A stretch of DNA of 64,000 nt from Selenomonadales bacterium (GTDB lineage: Bacteria; Bacillota; Negativicutes; Selenomonadales; Selenomonadaceae), in the NCBI GenBank assembly GCA_900769615.1, contig CAAGHH010000012.1:1-64000 (forward strand). Direction: 5' to 3'. Under the pieces are notes generated by a model that was given only the letters and a program-made list of their open reading frames with translations, was not told the DNA's origin and made no database searches. Shown piece after piece: positions 8,467 to 16,077 of the stretch. The position numbers and the translations under genes are program-made. The first letter of the stretch is position 1; each line of letters opens with the position of its first letter.

Positions 8467-9309
8467 TTAATAATAGAATTTTTTGCTCAGCCACTGTTCT
8501 TTTTGCTTAGCATTATTATAGTCTACATGGGTCATCAGCACCGCAAACAGCACATCCATGACAAATTTTGCTCCTAATAAGAACACTCGATTACCTAATT
8601 CCTCCATTTTTTTATTTGAAGCTACTGGAAATATCACATCGGCCAGCGCCGCTATCGATGAATCTCTGGCGGCAGTAATCAAAATTATCGAATTTCCTCG
8701 CAATTTCAGCAGGTGTGCTATATCTAACAGCATCCGGTTTTCCCCTGTCCGACTGATAATGAATCCTACATGATCCTTAGGCGCCCCAGTAGCTTGTAAA
8801 TATTGAACCGTCATAGCTGAGTGTACTGTAGAACATTTATTAGCCATAATAAAGCTAGCCGCTCCCATATTTGCAATATCCAAATTATTGTCCATTGCAT
8901 AAAAGTCAATATGTGTTGTTTTAGATAACAAATGTAAAGCCCGCATAAATATTGCTGGTTCAAGCATATTATTAGTTTCTTTTAACGCCTCTACTTCTAT
9001 AGTCAATACTTTATTTAATATTGCCTGAACTGAGTCGCGGTCACTTACTTTAAGTTCCCCATGTTGCGGACTTTCTATATAACGCATCATCTCAGCCAAA
9101 AATTTAACACGAAATTCTGTGTAACCACCAAACCCAAGTTTTTGACAAAACCTGACAATAGCGGCCGAGCTGCTATAAGTGGCCTGTGCTAACTGCCTAG
9201 TAGACATGCTAGGCAATGTCCGAAAATTAGCTAACAAATAATCAGCAATAGTTGTTTCAGCATTAGAAAATTTTTCTTTTTCTTGTAACAACTTGATTAA
9301 ATTCGACAT
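8467..9309 (-). CDS. RpiR/MurR-family transcriptional regulator
   Basis: This 280-residue protein has an N-terminal helix-turn-helix domain (about 1-80, MSTRQLAQATYSSSAAIVRFCQKLGFGGYTEF) and a C-terminal SIS sugar-phosphate-binding domain (about 120-250, including GFIISRTGENRMLLDIA). RpiR proteins sense phosphosugars. It lies directly before the cellobiose PTS operon on the same strand, separated by a terminator, so it probably controls that operon. It is also the last gene of a tight run starting at whiA. The start has AGGAGAGA. Confidence 0.88.
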   Translation of the reverse strand: MSNLIKLLQEKEKFSNAETTIADYLLANFRTLPSMSTRQLAQATYSSSAAIVRFCQKLGFGGYTEFRVKFLAEMMRYIESPQHGELKVSDRDSVQAILNKVLTIEVEALKETNNMLEPAIFMRALHLLSKTTHIDFYAMDNNLDIANMGAASFIMANKCSTVHSAMTVQYLQATGAPKDHVGFIISRTGENRMLLDIAHLLKLRGNSIILITAARDSSIAALADVIFPVASNKKMEELGNRVFLLGAKFVMDVLFAVLMTHVDYNNAKQKEQWLSKKFYY

Positions 9310-9327
9310 ATAATCTCTCTCCTGACT

Positions 9328-10599
9328 TTATTGGGCTGGAACAAAAATTATATTAACCGGTAAATTAGATGCTCCCGGTGGTGAGTATTCAAAATATATC
9401 GTTCTGCCAGCAGGATATATCCCCAAATCAGCTAATTCAGTTTGCTCATCAGGACGCCAGGTTCCTTTTTTCCAAGCAGCTTCGGCAGCTGGCGTCATTT
9501 CACGAGTTTTATCGCCAAAACAAATCGTGCCATAGGGTGTTGGTATGACCTTGACCGCTTCATTATCAACATTAGCTAAAACTGCCCCAGCATATACTCC
9601 GCCCAAGGGACTTAAATAACTTTGCACGGCACTAGTAGCAGCAATCGGAACTTTCAGCTGATATAAAATACCATAATTACCGACATTTTGCGTCGGCGTG
9701 CCATCAGTTGCATCTATACCATAGCGGAACTTATCATTATACTCATCACCTATGGGAATATAACCTGCTCCATCTTTTGCTGCATCATATACCCCGCTGA
9801 CAGTTATAAGCCGGTTCATTCCTTTAAATGTCCCCCTAAGTGCTACTTCATCCCGAGGCAGCACCGGAAGCTTTTGGGCTGCGGCAATAATATCATCATC
9901 AACCGCAGTCAGCAATACCGTTACCTTAACTGGATACTTTGCTGTAAAATCATAAACTCCACATACCAAATCACCTGGCTGCAAAACAATATTATCCATC
10001 TGGGGCAGCAATAATCTTGCCTGATGCTTTAATAATAGCATTGATTTTTCCATTGGCTCGCCAAAATAATTTAGCTGTGTTTCCTTGCCAACGGTTAAAT
10101 AATCAGCCGATGGCCGACCACTGCCGCCACGGGTAATTTTAATTGAGTTTAAACCATCATACATATTTTCCAGCACTACCGCAACTTTTTTGGGTTCTGC
10201 TGTATCATTCAGATGATAATAAAGCACTCTTGCTTCACCACTCACGGTATCACGATACAATACCCCATTTTGTTTAACGTATTCTGGACTATCGGAAAAC
10301 AATAATGTTCCGCCCTCATCCTTAACTGTTACGGGCATTTTGTGCATAAGCTGACCATAATGATAAGCAACTTGCTTTTTAGCAGTTTCTTTTGCCGCCG
10401 CTTCTTTTAAAATTGCTTGTATTCTGTCTTTAAAAGATACTGTTTTACTGTCCTTCACCGGTAATTTATTTTCCGTATATACTGTGGTGGTGGCAGGAGC
10501 TTCTGCAACATGTCTTTCACCAGCCTGTACTAAGTCTATATTAAACATACTTAAAACAACGCCTGCTGCCAAACCTAAAATTATTTTTTTATTATTCAT
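9328..10599 (-). CDS. exported protein of unknown function
   Basis: I do not recognise this family. The protein has a clear signal peptide (MNNKKIILGLAAGVVLSMF... to about residue 26), a short Lys/Ala-rich linker and then a mixed alpha/beta region without cysteines in obvious pairs. The stretch ITRGGSGRPSADYLTVGKETQ looks like a conserved surface loop. The C-terminus is Pro-rich (YSPPGASNLPVNIIFVPAQ). A frame start at 10617 uses a GTG; the ATG at 10599 follows a GAGGTG and begins the signal peptide, so I prefer it, although the spacing is long. It lies between a polysaccharide deacetylase and an RpiR regulator, which suggests an envelope role at most. Confidence 0.7.
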   Translation of the reverse strand: MNNKKIILGLAAGVVLSMFNIDLVQAGERHVAEAPATTTVYTENKLPVKDSKTVSFKDRIQAILKEAAAKETAKKQVAYHYGQLMHKMPVTVKDEGGTLLFSDSPEYVKQNGVLYRDTVSGEARVLYYHLNDTAEPKKVAVVLENMYDGLNSIKITRGGSGRPSADYLTVGKETQLNYFGEPMEKSMLLLKHQARLLLPQMDNIVLQPGDLVCGVYDFTAKYPVKVTVLLTAVDDDIIAAAQKLPVLPRDEVALRGTFKGMNRLITVSGVYDAAKDGAGYIPIGDEYNDKFRYGIDATDGTPTQNVGNYGILYQLKVPIAATSAVQSYLSPLGGVYAGAVLANVDNEAVKVIPTPYGTICFGDKTREMTPAAEAAWKKGTWRPDEQTELADLGIYPAGRTIYFEYSPPGASNLPVNIIFVPAQ

Positions 10600-10634
10600 A
10601 ATCAGTAAAAGCTTCACCTCATTGCGCTAAAATT

Positions 10635-11426
10635 TTATTCTTGATGTTGCTTGATATTCAATCTGGTAAATAGTTCTGCCTTAAACAAACGCAGTTTAAA
10701 TTCCAGCAAGCCAAATCGTGGCCGCGGAATATTTAGCCGCTGCAACAAATAAGGATTCGTAGTCATCGTATTAAGTCCAGCATCTCCTGTTACCGCTGTC
10801 AAATATTCATTTTCCTGCAATAACATTGGCATATTTTCATCATAAGCACCATTGGGATAAGAAAAGCTGAACACCGTTTTTATCCCGTTCCATTCCATAA
10901 GGAGCTTCGATAAATGCATTTCCTCAATCTGTTTGTCTCGCTCAAGTTTGGTAAGTGGCTGATGATTAGCTGTATGACTGCCTATCTCTACGCCTCGTTC
11001 CTGCATATCCCGCAGCTCATCCCAGGTTAAGTAACCAGATTTTCCAATATCGTTAGTAACCATATACACAACAGCCTTCATATTATATCTTTCAATAATT
11101 GGCAGCATGGTAGTGTAATTATCTTCATAACCATCATCAAAAGTTAATACTATTGGTTTCGCTGGCAATTCCAATTTGCCTTTACGCGCCTTCATATAAT
11201 CAAGCAACGTAATAGTCGTATAACCTTCTGCTTGTAAGTAAGCTAATTGTTTTTCAAATTCAGCTGGTGGTACATTGTACTCCTTGCCTTCGGCATCATC
11301 AACAGCATCTATCTTATGATATTCTAATATCGGTATCCCGGCTGGCTTGGGTGTAACTATTAACCAGCCAGCAAAAATCAGCAATAAAATTAATGCTGCT
11401 GCCAAAAATTTGCCTAATTTGCCCAA
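10635..11426 (-). CDS. membrane-anchored polysaccharide deacetylase (CE4)
   Basis: One N-terminal membrane helix (about 5-24) anchors a NodB-homology domain that should remove acetyl groups from peptidoglycan or another N-acetylated polymer outside the cytoplasm. The metal-binding motifs are present: TFDDGYEDN (motif 1), SHTANH (motif 2) and FSYPNGAYDE (motif 3). Downstream of whiA by 19 bases and upstream of the unknown exported protein by a similar gap, it is likely part of the same transcript. The exact substrate cannot be read from the sequence. Confidence 0.88.
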   Translation of the reverse strand: MGKLGKFLAAALILLLIFAGWLIVTPKPAGIPILEYHKIDAVDDAEGKEYNVPPAEFEKQLAYLQAEGYTTITLLDYMKARKGKLELPAKPIVLTFDDGYEDNYTTMLPIIERYNMKAVVYMVTNDIGKSGYLTWDELRDMQERGVEIGSHTANHQPLTKLERDKQIEEMHLSKLLMEWNGIKTVFSFSYPNGAYDENMPMLLQENEYLTAVTGDAGLNTMTTNPYLLQRLNIPRPRFGLLEFKLRLFKAELFTRLNIKQHQE

Positions 11427-11445
11427 ATTCAGTCCCTCTTTTTCA

Positions 11446-12378
11446 TTATTGCTTTATATTTGCAGCTAATTCTTGTATTTTTCGCAGCCGATGGCTGATG
11501 CCAGACTTGCTCACGCCGAGCATAGCTGCTAACTCAGTTAAAGTTATATCTGGATTTTCCAACCGCAGCTGTGCTGTTTTTTTTATTTTTTTTGGCAATT
11601 TTTCTAATAGCCCCTGAGCTTTCAGCAGCCTGATAGCTGCTATCTGCCGTCCTGCTGCATCAACCGCTTTTTGTAAATTAGCAGTTTCACAATTTACCAG
11701 CCGATTAACCTGAGCTCTGACTTCCTTTACATTACGGGCAATTTCAAAAGCTTCAACTGCTTTATCAGCTTTAATCATTGCTAAAAAATCAATTACGGCA
11801 TCGCCCTCTTTTAAATAAACGATATAATCAGCTTTTCTATCAACAAAGCCAACTGGAAAGCCCATGCGTTTTAGTAACCGATACAAAAGATTTCCCAAGC
11901 CAAAGCTTCCCGTAACCAATTCCAAATGATACGCTGATTCCGGTTTATTGACACTGCCGCCACCTTGAAAAGCGCCTCTAAGATAAGCTATCCGACAGCA
12001 TGATTTACGCAAAAGTCCCATATCGCTATCCATATTTAAACTGTCATCATGCAAAAAGCCCAGTCGCTGCAAAAGCTGGGCTACATTAGGTGCTGGTATA
12101 ACCTTTACGGTATAATTATTGTTTTTATTTAGTTGCCGTGAACGACTGACGGTTATCTCCGTATGAATATCACCGCCTTCACTTTTTAACAGCATCAATG
12201 TTTTACGTGCTACCGCTGCGTTCTTCGAAGTAAAATTTAAACCAAACGTATGCCTAAGACCGAATGTCATCGTTGCTCCCATACGCAATAGTGCCGCTAA
12301 TTCAGCCGTGCGGCAGCAGCTATCTTCATAATTCAAGCGTGCCAGCTCGTTTTTTACCTCAGTTGCAAAAGATGGCAT
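11446..12378 (-). CDS. whiA: WhiA-type DNA-binding protein
   Basis: This 310-residue protein matches WhiA: an N-terminal degenerate LAGLIDADG-like part (about 1-190, starting MPSFATEVKNELARL and including CCRIAYLRGAFQGGGSVN) and a C-terminal helix-turn-helix (about 220-305, LTELAAMLGVSKSGISHRLRKI). In most Firmicutes it follows rapZ and yvcK and affects cell division and chromosome segregation. Here the upstream neighbour is an IS607-type element, whose end lies only a few bases before the start codon, so the ancestral promoter may have been replaced. The ribosome site (CGGAACG) is weak. Confidence 0.93.
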   Translation of the reverse strand: MPSFATEVKNELARLNYEDSCCRTAELAALLRMGATMTFGLRHTFGLNFTSKNAAVARKTLMLLKSEGGDIHTEITVSRSRQLNKNNNYTVKVIPAPNVAQLLQRLGFLHDDSLNMDSDMGLLRKSCCRIAYLRGAFQGGGSVNKPESAYHLELVTGSFGLGNLLYRLLKRMGFPVGFVDRKADYIVYLKEGDAVIDFLAMIKADKAVEAFEIARNVKEVRAQVNRLVNCETANLQKAVDAAGRQIAAIRLLKAQGLLEKLPKKIKKTAQLRLENPDITLTELAAMLGVSKSGISHRLRKIQELAANIKQ

Positions 12379-12395
12379 TTAGCGTTCCGTTACTG

Positions 12396-12600
12396 AAAAC
12401 TTATAAAAAGCTACTATTCCCTTATAGAAAATTAACTTTTACGTTTCATTTCTCATTCCTTCCCCGAAAGGGACTTTCGCATCCGCTTTGGCTCGTGCAA
12501 GCACGAAGCTACTCGCGTTTGCTGTAATGCTCCAGAGACTTAAATTCCCCGCTAACGAACGGGTACATATCTGCATTGACTTGCCGGTGTCTTTATACAG
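12396..12600 (-). ncRNA. candidate omega RNA (TnpB guide scaffold)
   Basis: The roughly 190 bases after the tnpB stop codon are non-coding, GC-richer than their surroundings and full of short hairpins: CCCG/CGGG (12547-12563), CGTGCTTGCACG (12493-12504) and GAAAG/CTTTC (12465-12478). In characterised TnpB systems the guide RNA covers the end of tnpB and the right end of the element, the same position as here. The boundaries are guesses. Confidence 0.4.
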
Positions 12601-13891
12601 ATTTGGACAGTTCCGTTTCTCCATAGCGTTTGAGATTCAATGACGCTTGGAAATCGCGATCTATCACGTTACCACAAACAGGACAAACATACGTCCTATC
12701 GGATAGTTTCAGGTCTTTCTTTACATGCCCGCACTCGATACAAGTCTTAGAGCTGGGGAACCAGCGGTCTGCTATAACCACAGGTATCTTAGCCCAATGA
12801 GCCTTGTACCCGATTTGCCTGCGGAACTCGTAGAAATTCTGCTCCTGAACTTTTTCCGACAAATGCTTGTTCTTCATCATACCCTGCACATTCAAATCTT
12901 CAAGACACACAAACCTTGGTTTTCGGTTTATAATGGCTCTTGTAGCCTGATGCACATGATTAGTTCTGATGTTCGTCAGCCTGTGGCTGATTCGTAAAAG
13001 CTGTTTTTCACTTTTTATAACGTTGCTTGTTTTGCAGTAACTTTCTCCTTTCTTATTCATCTGGTATTTTCTCGATACCTGACGTTGCAACCTGCGTCTT
13101 TTCTTTTTAAGTGTTCTTATCGTATGGGACTTGTTGATATTCTTGACCTTGATGGAGTCAGAGATTATCGCCAAGTCCTTGATACCTAGGTCAATGCCGA
13201 CACCTTCCGTACAGAGATGCTTCGGCTGCTTTCGGACAAATTTCAATCCACGCATGGCTTTCAATTTATATCTGATCACAAAGCCAATGCCCAGCCACCA
13301 GTTCTCGCCATCGAAGCTTATCCGTGGATTTGTATACTTTGCATCCGTAGGAATTTTACCTTTTTCAGCCAGCCTTACCCAATTTGCCTTCTGACGGTTT
13401 CTGCGTTTGCTTGTTGCTATTTGCTCAAATTTAACATGTGTTTTTGTAAACTTGATTTTTACATTGTCCTGATAAAAACGGAAGTTTCCGTTTTTCTTAC
13501 TGCGGAACTTGGGATGATTGTTCATATCATATACCGTCAGCTTTTTGCCGGTGCGGGCGTAGTGGGCAATCTTTTTAGGTGAATACTTTACATAGCCTTT
13601 TTTCTTCTGCTTGTGAAAAAAGTTCTTATAAGCTGTACACAGGTCTTTAATAGCCTGCTTAGTAACATTATTGGACACTTCCAGTAACCACGGCTTTTCA
13701 CCGGAATTACGAAGAATCGTGAATTCCCTGCGCAGGTCGCCATCGCTTTGCAGCTTGCGTCCTTCACGGAAATTCTCTATCTGCTTGTCCAGTGCCCAAT
13801 TATAGGCAAACCTTGCACATCCCGCAAACTGAAACAATTTAGTTTTTTGTTTATTGTTTGGCAAGAGCTTTATCCTGACGGATTTTATCAT
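12593..13891 (-). CDS. tnpB: TnpB RNA-guided nuclease of IS607 element
   Basis: This IS200/IS605/IS607 OrfB protein is about 430 residues long. It begins with MIKSVRIKLLPNNKQKTKL and has the arginine-rich helical part, a split RuvC domain (Asp in GIDLGIKDLAIIS, Glu in CLEDLNVQGM, Asp in DRDFQASLNL) and a zinc ribbon between the last two (CIEC and CPVC). All three RuvC acidic residues are present, so it should be an active nuclease that keeps the element at its site. The frame opens at 13918, but the family-typical start is at 13891 or 13900. It overlaps the end of the transposase gene by about 40 bases, usual in IS607. Confidence 0.92.
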   Translation of the reverse strand: MIKSVRIKLLPNNKQKTKLFQFAGCARFAYNWALDKQIENFREGRKLQSDGDLRREFTILRNSGEKPWLLEVSNNVTKQAIKDLCTAYKNFFHKQKKKGYVKYSPKKIAHYARTGKKLTVYDMNNHPKFRSKKNGNFRFYQDNVKIKFTKTHVKFEQIATSKRRNRQKANWVRLAEKGKIPTDAKYTNPRISFDGENWWLGIGFVIRYKLKAMRGLKFVRKQPKHLCTEGVGIDLGIKDLAIISDSIKVKNINKSHTIRTLKKKRRRLQRQVSRKYQMNKKGESYCKTSNVIKSEKQLLRISHRLTNIRTNHVHQATRAIINRKPRFVCLEDLNVQGMMKNKHLSEKVQEQNFYEFRRQIGYKAHWAKIPVVIADRWFPSSKTCIECGHVKKDLKLSDRTYVCPVCGNVIDRDFQASLNLKRYGETELSKSV

Positions 13892-14498
13892 CCGAATCAT
13901 CTTCTTCCACCAGTTCATGAATCATTTTCTTGGCTTTGCTGGCTCGTTTGCCTTGCAGTTTGCAGCTAAAGACAGTGATGATTTGAACTAAATCTTCGAC
14001 CAGTTCCTGTTGCTCGGGCTTTGGCTCATTGTCAATGACCTCGATTTTGCAGTCGTGCATTGCCGCTAGTGACTCAATAAGCTCAAATCCGAATCTAAGC
14101 AATCTGTCTTTATAGAGAATAACCACTTTTTCTACCCTGTTGTCATTAATACGCTTGATAAGTTCCTGCAATCCTTTTTTCTTGTAATTTATCCCAGAGC
14201 CTATGTCGTGGATAATCTCAAATGGATGTCCTTGTGCCAGCAGATATGTTTTTACATTAGCAATCTGTCGTTCAAGATCGTCTTTTTGTTTATGACTGGA
14301 AACCCTGCAATAACCGATAACAAGTTTTTGCTGTGGACGCTCCTGCGCTATTTTCTGCCATTGATCTTCTGAATAATATCGGTAGCCATTTTCAGAAGTG
14401 TGGTGCGGATGGAGTTTGCCTGACCTATCCCAGTTCCTTAAGGTCTGTGGGGTTACGCCAAGCATTTTTGAAAATTTATTAATAGTATAATATTTCAC
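13851..14498 (-). CDS. tnpA: IS607-type serine transposase
   Basis: An N-terminal MerR-like DNA-binding domain (about 1-55, YYTINKFSKMLGVTPQTLRNWDRSG) precedes a serine-recombinase catalytic domain (about 58-190). The catalytic serine is Ser67 in GYCRVSSHKQ, and downstream DLERQ and YKDRLLRFGFEL are the usual partner motifs. This small-first, DNA-binding-before-catalysis order defines IS607 transposases. The C-terminus is highly charged. It is complete (215 residues). Confidence 0.93.
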   Translation of the reverse strand: MKYYTINKFSKMLGVTPQTLRNWDRSGKLHPHHTSENGYRYYSEDQWQKIAQERPQQKLVIGYCRVSSHKQKDDLERQIANVKTYLLAQGHPFEIIHDIGSGINYKKKGLQELIKRINDNRVEKVVILYKDRLLRFGFELIESLAAMHDCKIEVIDNEPKPEQQELVEDLVQIITVFSCKLQGKRASKAKKMIHELVEEDDSDDKIRQDKALAKQ

Positions 14499-14707
14499 AC
14501 TATCACCACCTTGATAACATTATATGTCTTTATAGTTATAAAAACAAGATGGTGTTTTTAATTTTTTATAAGTTTTTACAAGCTGTTACCGCCCCTCGTT
14601 TCATCATGCGGCTTTATTTATTTTACTTTATTTTACAACCTGCATTGGTCGTATAGCAAGCTTATTTTAGCATAGACATAATTGCATTTTTAGCATAACC
14701 ATTGTTT

Positions 14708-14740
14708 TTATCAGTTATAACTGATAAAATTATGTATAAT
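14708..14740 (+). promoter_or_regulatory. promoter with 20-base palindromic operator
   Basis: A perfect 20-base palindrome (TTATCAGTTA/TAACTGATAA, 14708-14727) lies seven bases upstream of a TATAAT (14735-14740) and covers the -35 position. A further half-site (CTGATAA) follows at 14761-14767 just before the ribosome site AAGGTG. The arrangement suggests repression of the ATPase gene by a dimeric regulator. Confidence 0.6.
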
Positions 14741-14779
14741 AGTGATTTTGAACATTATATCTGATAAAAAGGTGATTTT

Positions 14780-15982
14780 ATGATAATTCGTGACTTATAT
14801 CTAAAAAAAATACAACCATTTTTAAATAAAGACCTTATAAAAGTCATTACCGGTATCCGCCGTTGCGGAAAATCAGTTATGCTAGAAATCATCCAACAGG
14901 AGTTAATTAACGCTGGTACAGCTGTGGATTCAATTTTAACCTACAATTTTGAATCTATGACCTTATCTCACCTTCGCACTGCCGAAGCCTTACACCATGA
15001 CGTTATCGAAAAGGCTAAAAGTATTAAGGGAAAAGTTTATCTTTTCTTCGATGAAATCCAAGAGGTCCGCGAATGGGAAAAAGCAGTCAATTCTTTTCGG
15101 ATAGATTTAGATTGTGATATCTACATCACTGGCTCAAATTCCAAACTGCTATCTGGAGAACTGGCAACTTATTTAGCTGGTCGATATGTCGAGTTCGTAA
15201 TGTACCCATTTTCATTTCGTGAATTCATCGAACAAATTCACGAAACACAGCCTGAACTACCGCTAGCAGCTTGTTTCAAACAGTACCTTATCTATGGTGG
15301 CATGCCTTATCTTGCCCAGCTTCAATATAAAGATGAGCCAGTAAAACAGTACCTCCATGATCTCTATAACGCCATTGAACTAAAAGACATCATTCGCCGC
15401 AAACAAATCCGTGATGTAGACCTGCTAGAGCGCATCCTGGCTTATGTGACCGCTAATGCAGGCAATACCTTCTCTGCTACGACCATCTCCAAATATTTAA
15501 AAAGTGAAGGACGCAAGGTAGCGCCGGAAACTGTACTGAACTACCTTCATGCCGGCATTGAGGCTTTCCTCTTTTATCCGGTCAAGCGCCAAGACCTCGC
15601 AGGAAAGAAAATCCTGAGCGTGCAAGAAAAATATTACCTGGCGGATCATGGTATCAGAGAAGCTATCATCGGTGGCAATATGCGAGATATTAACCTTATA
15701 TTGGAAAACATTGTTTTTCTCGAGCTTAAACGCCGTGGTTACAATATAACCGTAGGCAAAGCTGGCGAAAAAGAAGTCGACTTTATCGCCGAACGTCAGT
15801 CTGAGCGTATCTATCTACAAGTAGCATACCTGCTGGCCACCCCCGAAACCATTGAGCGCGAATTTGGCGTTTACCGAAGCATCCGCGACAACTATCCAAA
15901 ATACGTCTTATCGTTAGACGAATTCGACATGAGCCGCGATGGCATCATCCATATAAATATACGCGACTTTCTGTTAAAATAA
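14780..15982 (+). CDS. AAA ATPase with DUF4143 (archaeal-type ATPase family)
   Basis: This 400-residue protein has a Walker A (GIRRCGKS, about 26-33), a Walker B (VYLFFDEIQEV), a sensor-like ITGSNSKLLSGELATYLAGR and the MYPFSFREF motif, which are the hallmarks of the AAA_14/DUF4143 family. The C-terminal part (GEKEVDFIAERQ) resembles a PD-(D/E)xK-like fold. The function of the family is unsettled; members are often mobile and variably present. It is the only plus-strand gene in a long minus-strand region, next to an insertion element, which fits horizontal acquisition. Confidence 0.88.
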   Translation: MIIRDLYLKKIQPFLNKDLIKVITGIRRCGKSVMLEIIQQELINAGTAVDSILTYNFESMTLSHLRTAEALHHDVIEKAKSIKGKVYLFFDEIQEVREWEKAVNSFRIDLDCDIYITGSNSKLLSGELATYLAGRYVEFVMYPFSFREFIEQIHETQPELPLAACFKQYLIYGGMPYLAQLQYKDEPVKQYLHDLYNAIELKDIIRRKQIRDVDLLERILAYVTANAGNTFSATTISKYLKSEGRKVAPETVLNYLHAGIEAFLFYPVKRQDLAGKKILSVQEKYYLADHGIREAIIGGNMRDINLILENIVFLELKRRGYNITVGKAGEKEVDFIAERQSERIYLQVAYLLATPETIEREFGVYRSIRDNYPKYVLSLDEFDMSRDGIIHINIRDFLLK

Positions 15983-16021
15983 ATCACTATGCTTGCACTA
16001 ACTAAGCTGATTTTGCTAGCC

Positions 16022-16064
16022 AAAAAGCCTTCTTCCAGTTTTGTACTAGAAGAAGGCTTTTTTA
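16022..16064. terminator. bidirectional terminator
   Basis: A hairpin with arms AAAAAGCCTTCTTC and GAAGAAGGCTTTTT lies between the convergent ATPase and amylase genes, with A and T runs on both sides so that it can serve both strands. Confidence 0.85.
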
Positions 16065-16077
16065 TTTTTAGCAATAT

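Larger units (their letters stand above)
12390..14585 (-). mobile_element. IS607-type insertion element
   Basis: A serine-transposase gene and an overlapping tnpB gene run on the minus strand. A 14-base perfect inverted repeat (AAAACTTATAAAAA at 12396-12409, its complement at 14563-14576) lies close to both outer limits. Serine-recombinase elements do not need terminal inverted repeats, so the exact ends are uncertain to some tens of bases. Both genes are intact, so the element may be active. Confidence 0.8.

Noticed and set aside
9688..10014. 108-codon plus-strand frame
   Set aside because: Antisense to the exported protein gene, Cys/Ile-rich, without ribosome site or family resemblance.
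12439..12624. 61-codon minus-strand frame after tnpB
   Set aside because: Lies in the structured tail of the IS607 element; no ribosome site and the region fits a guide RNA better.
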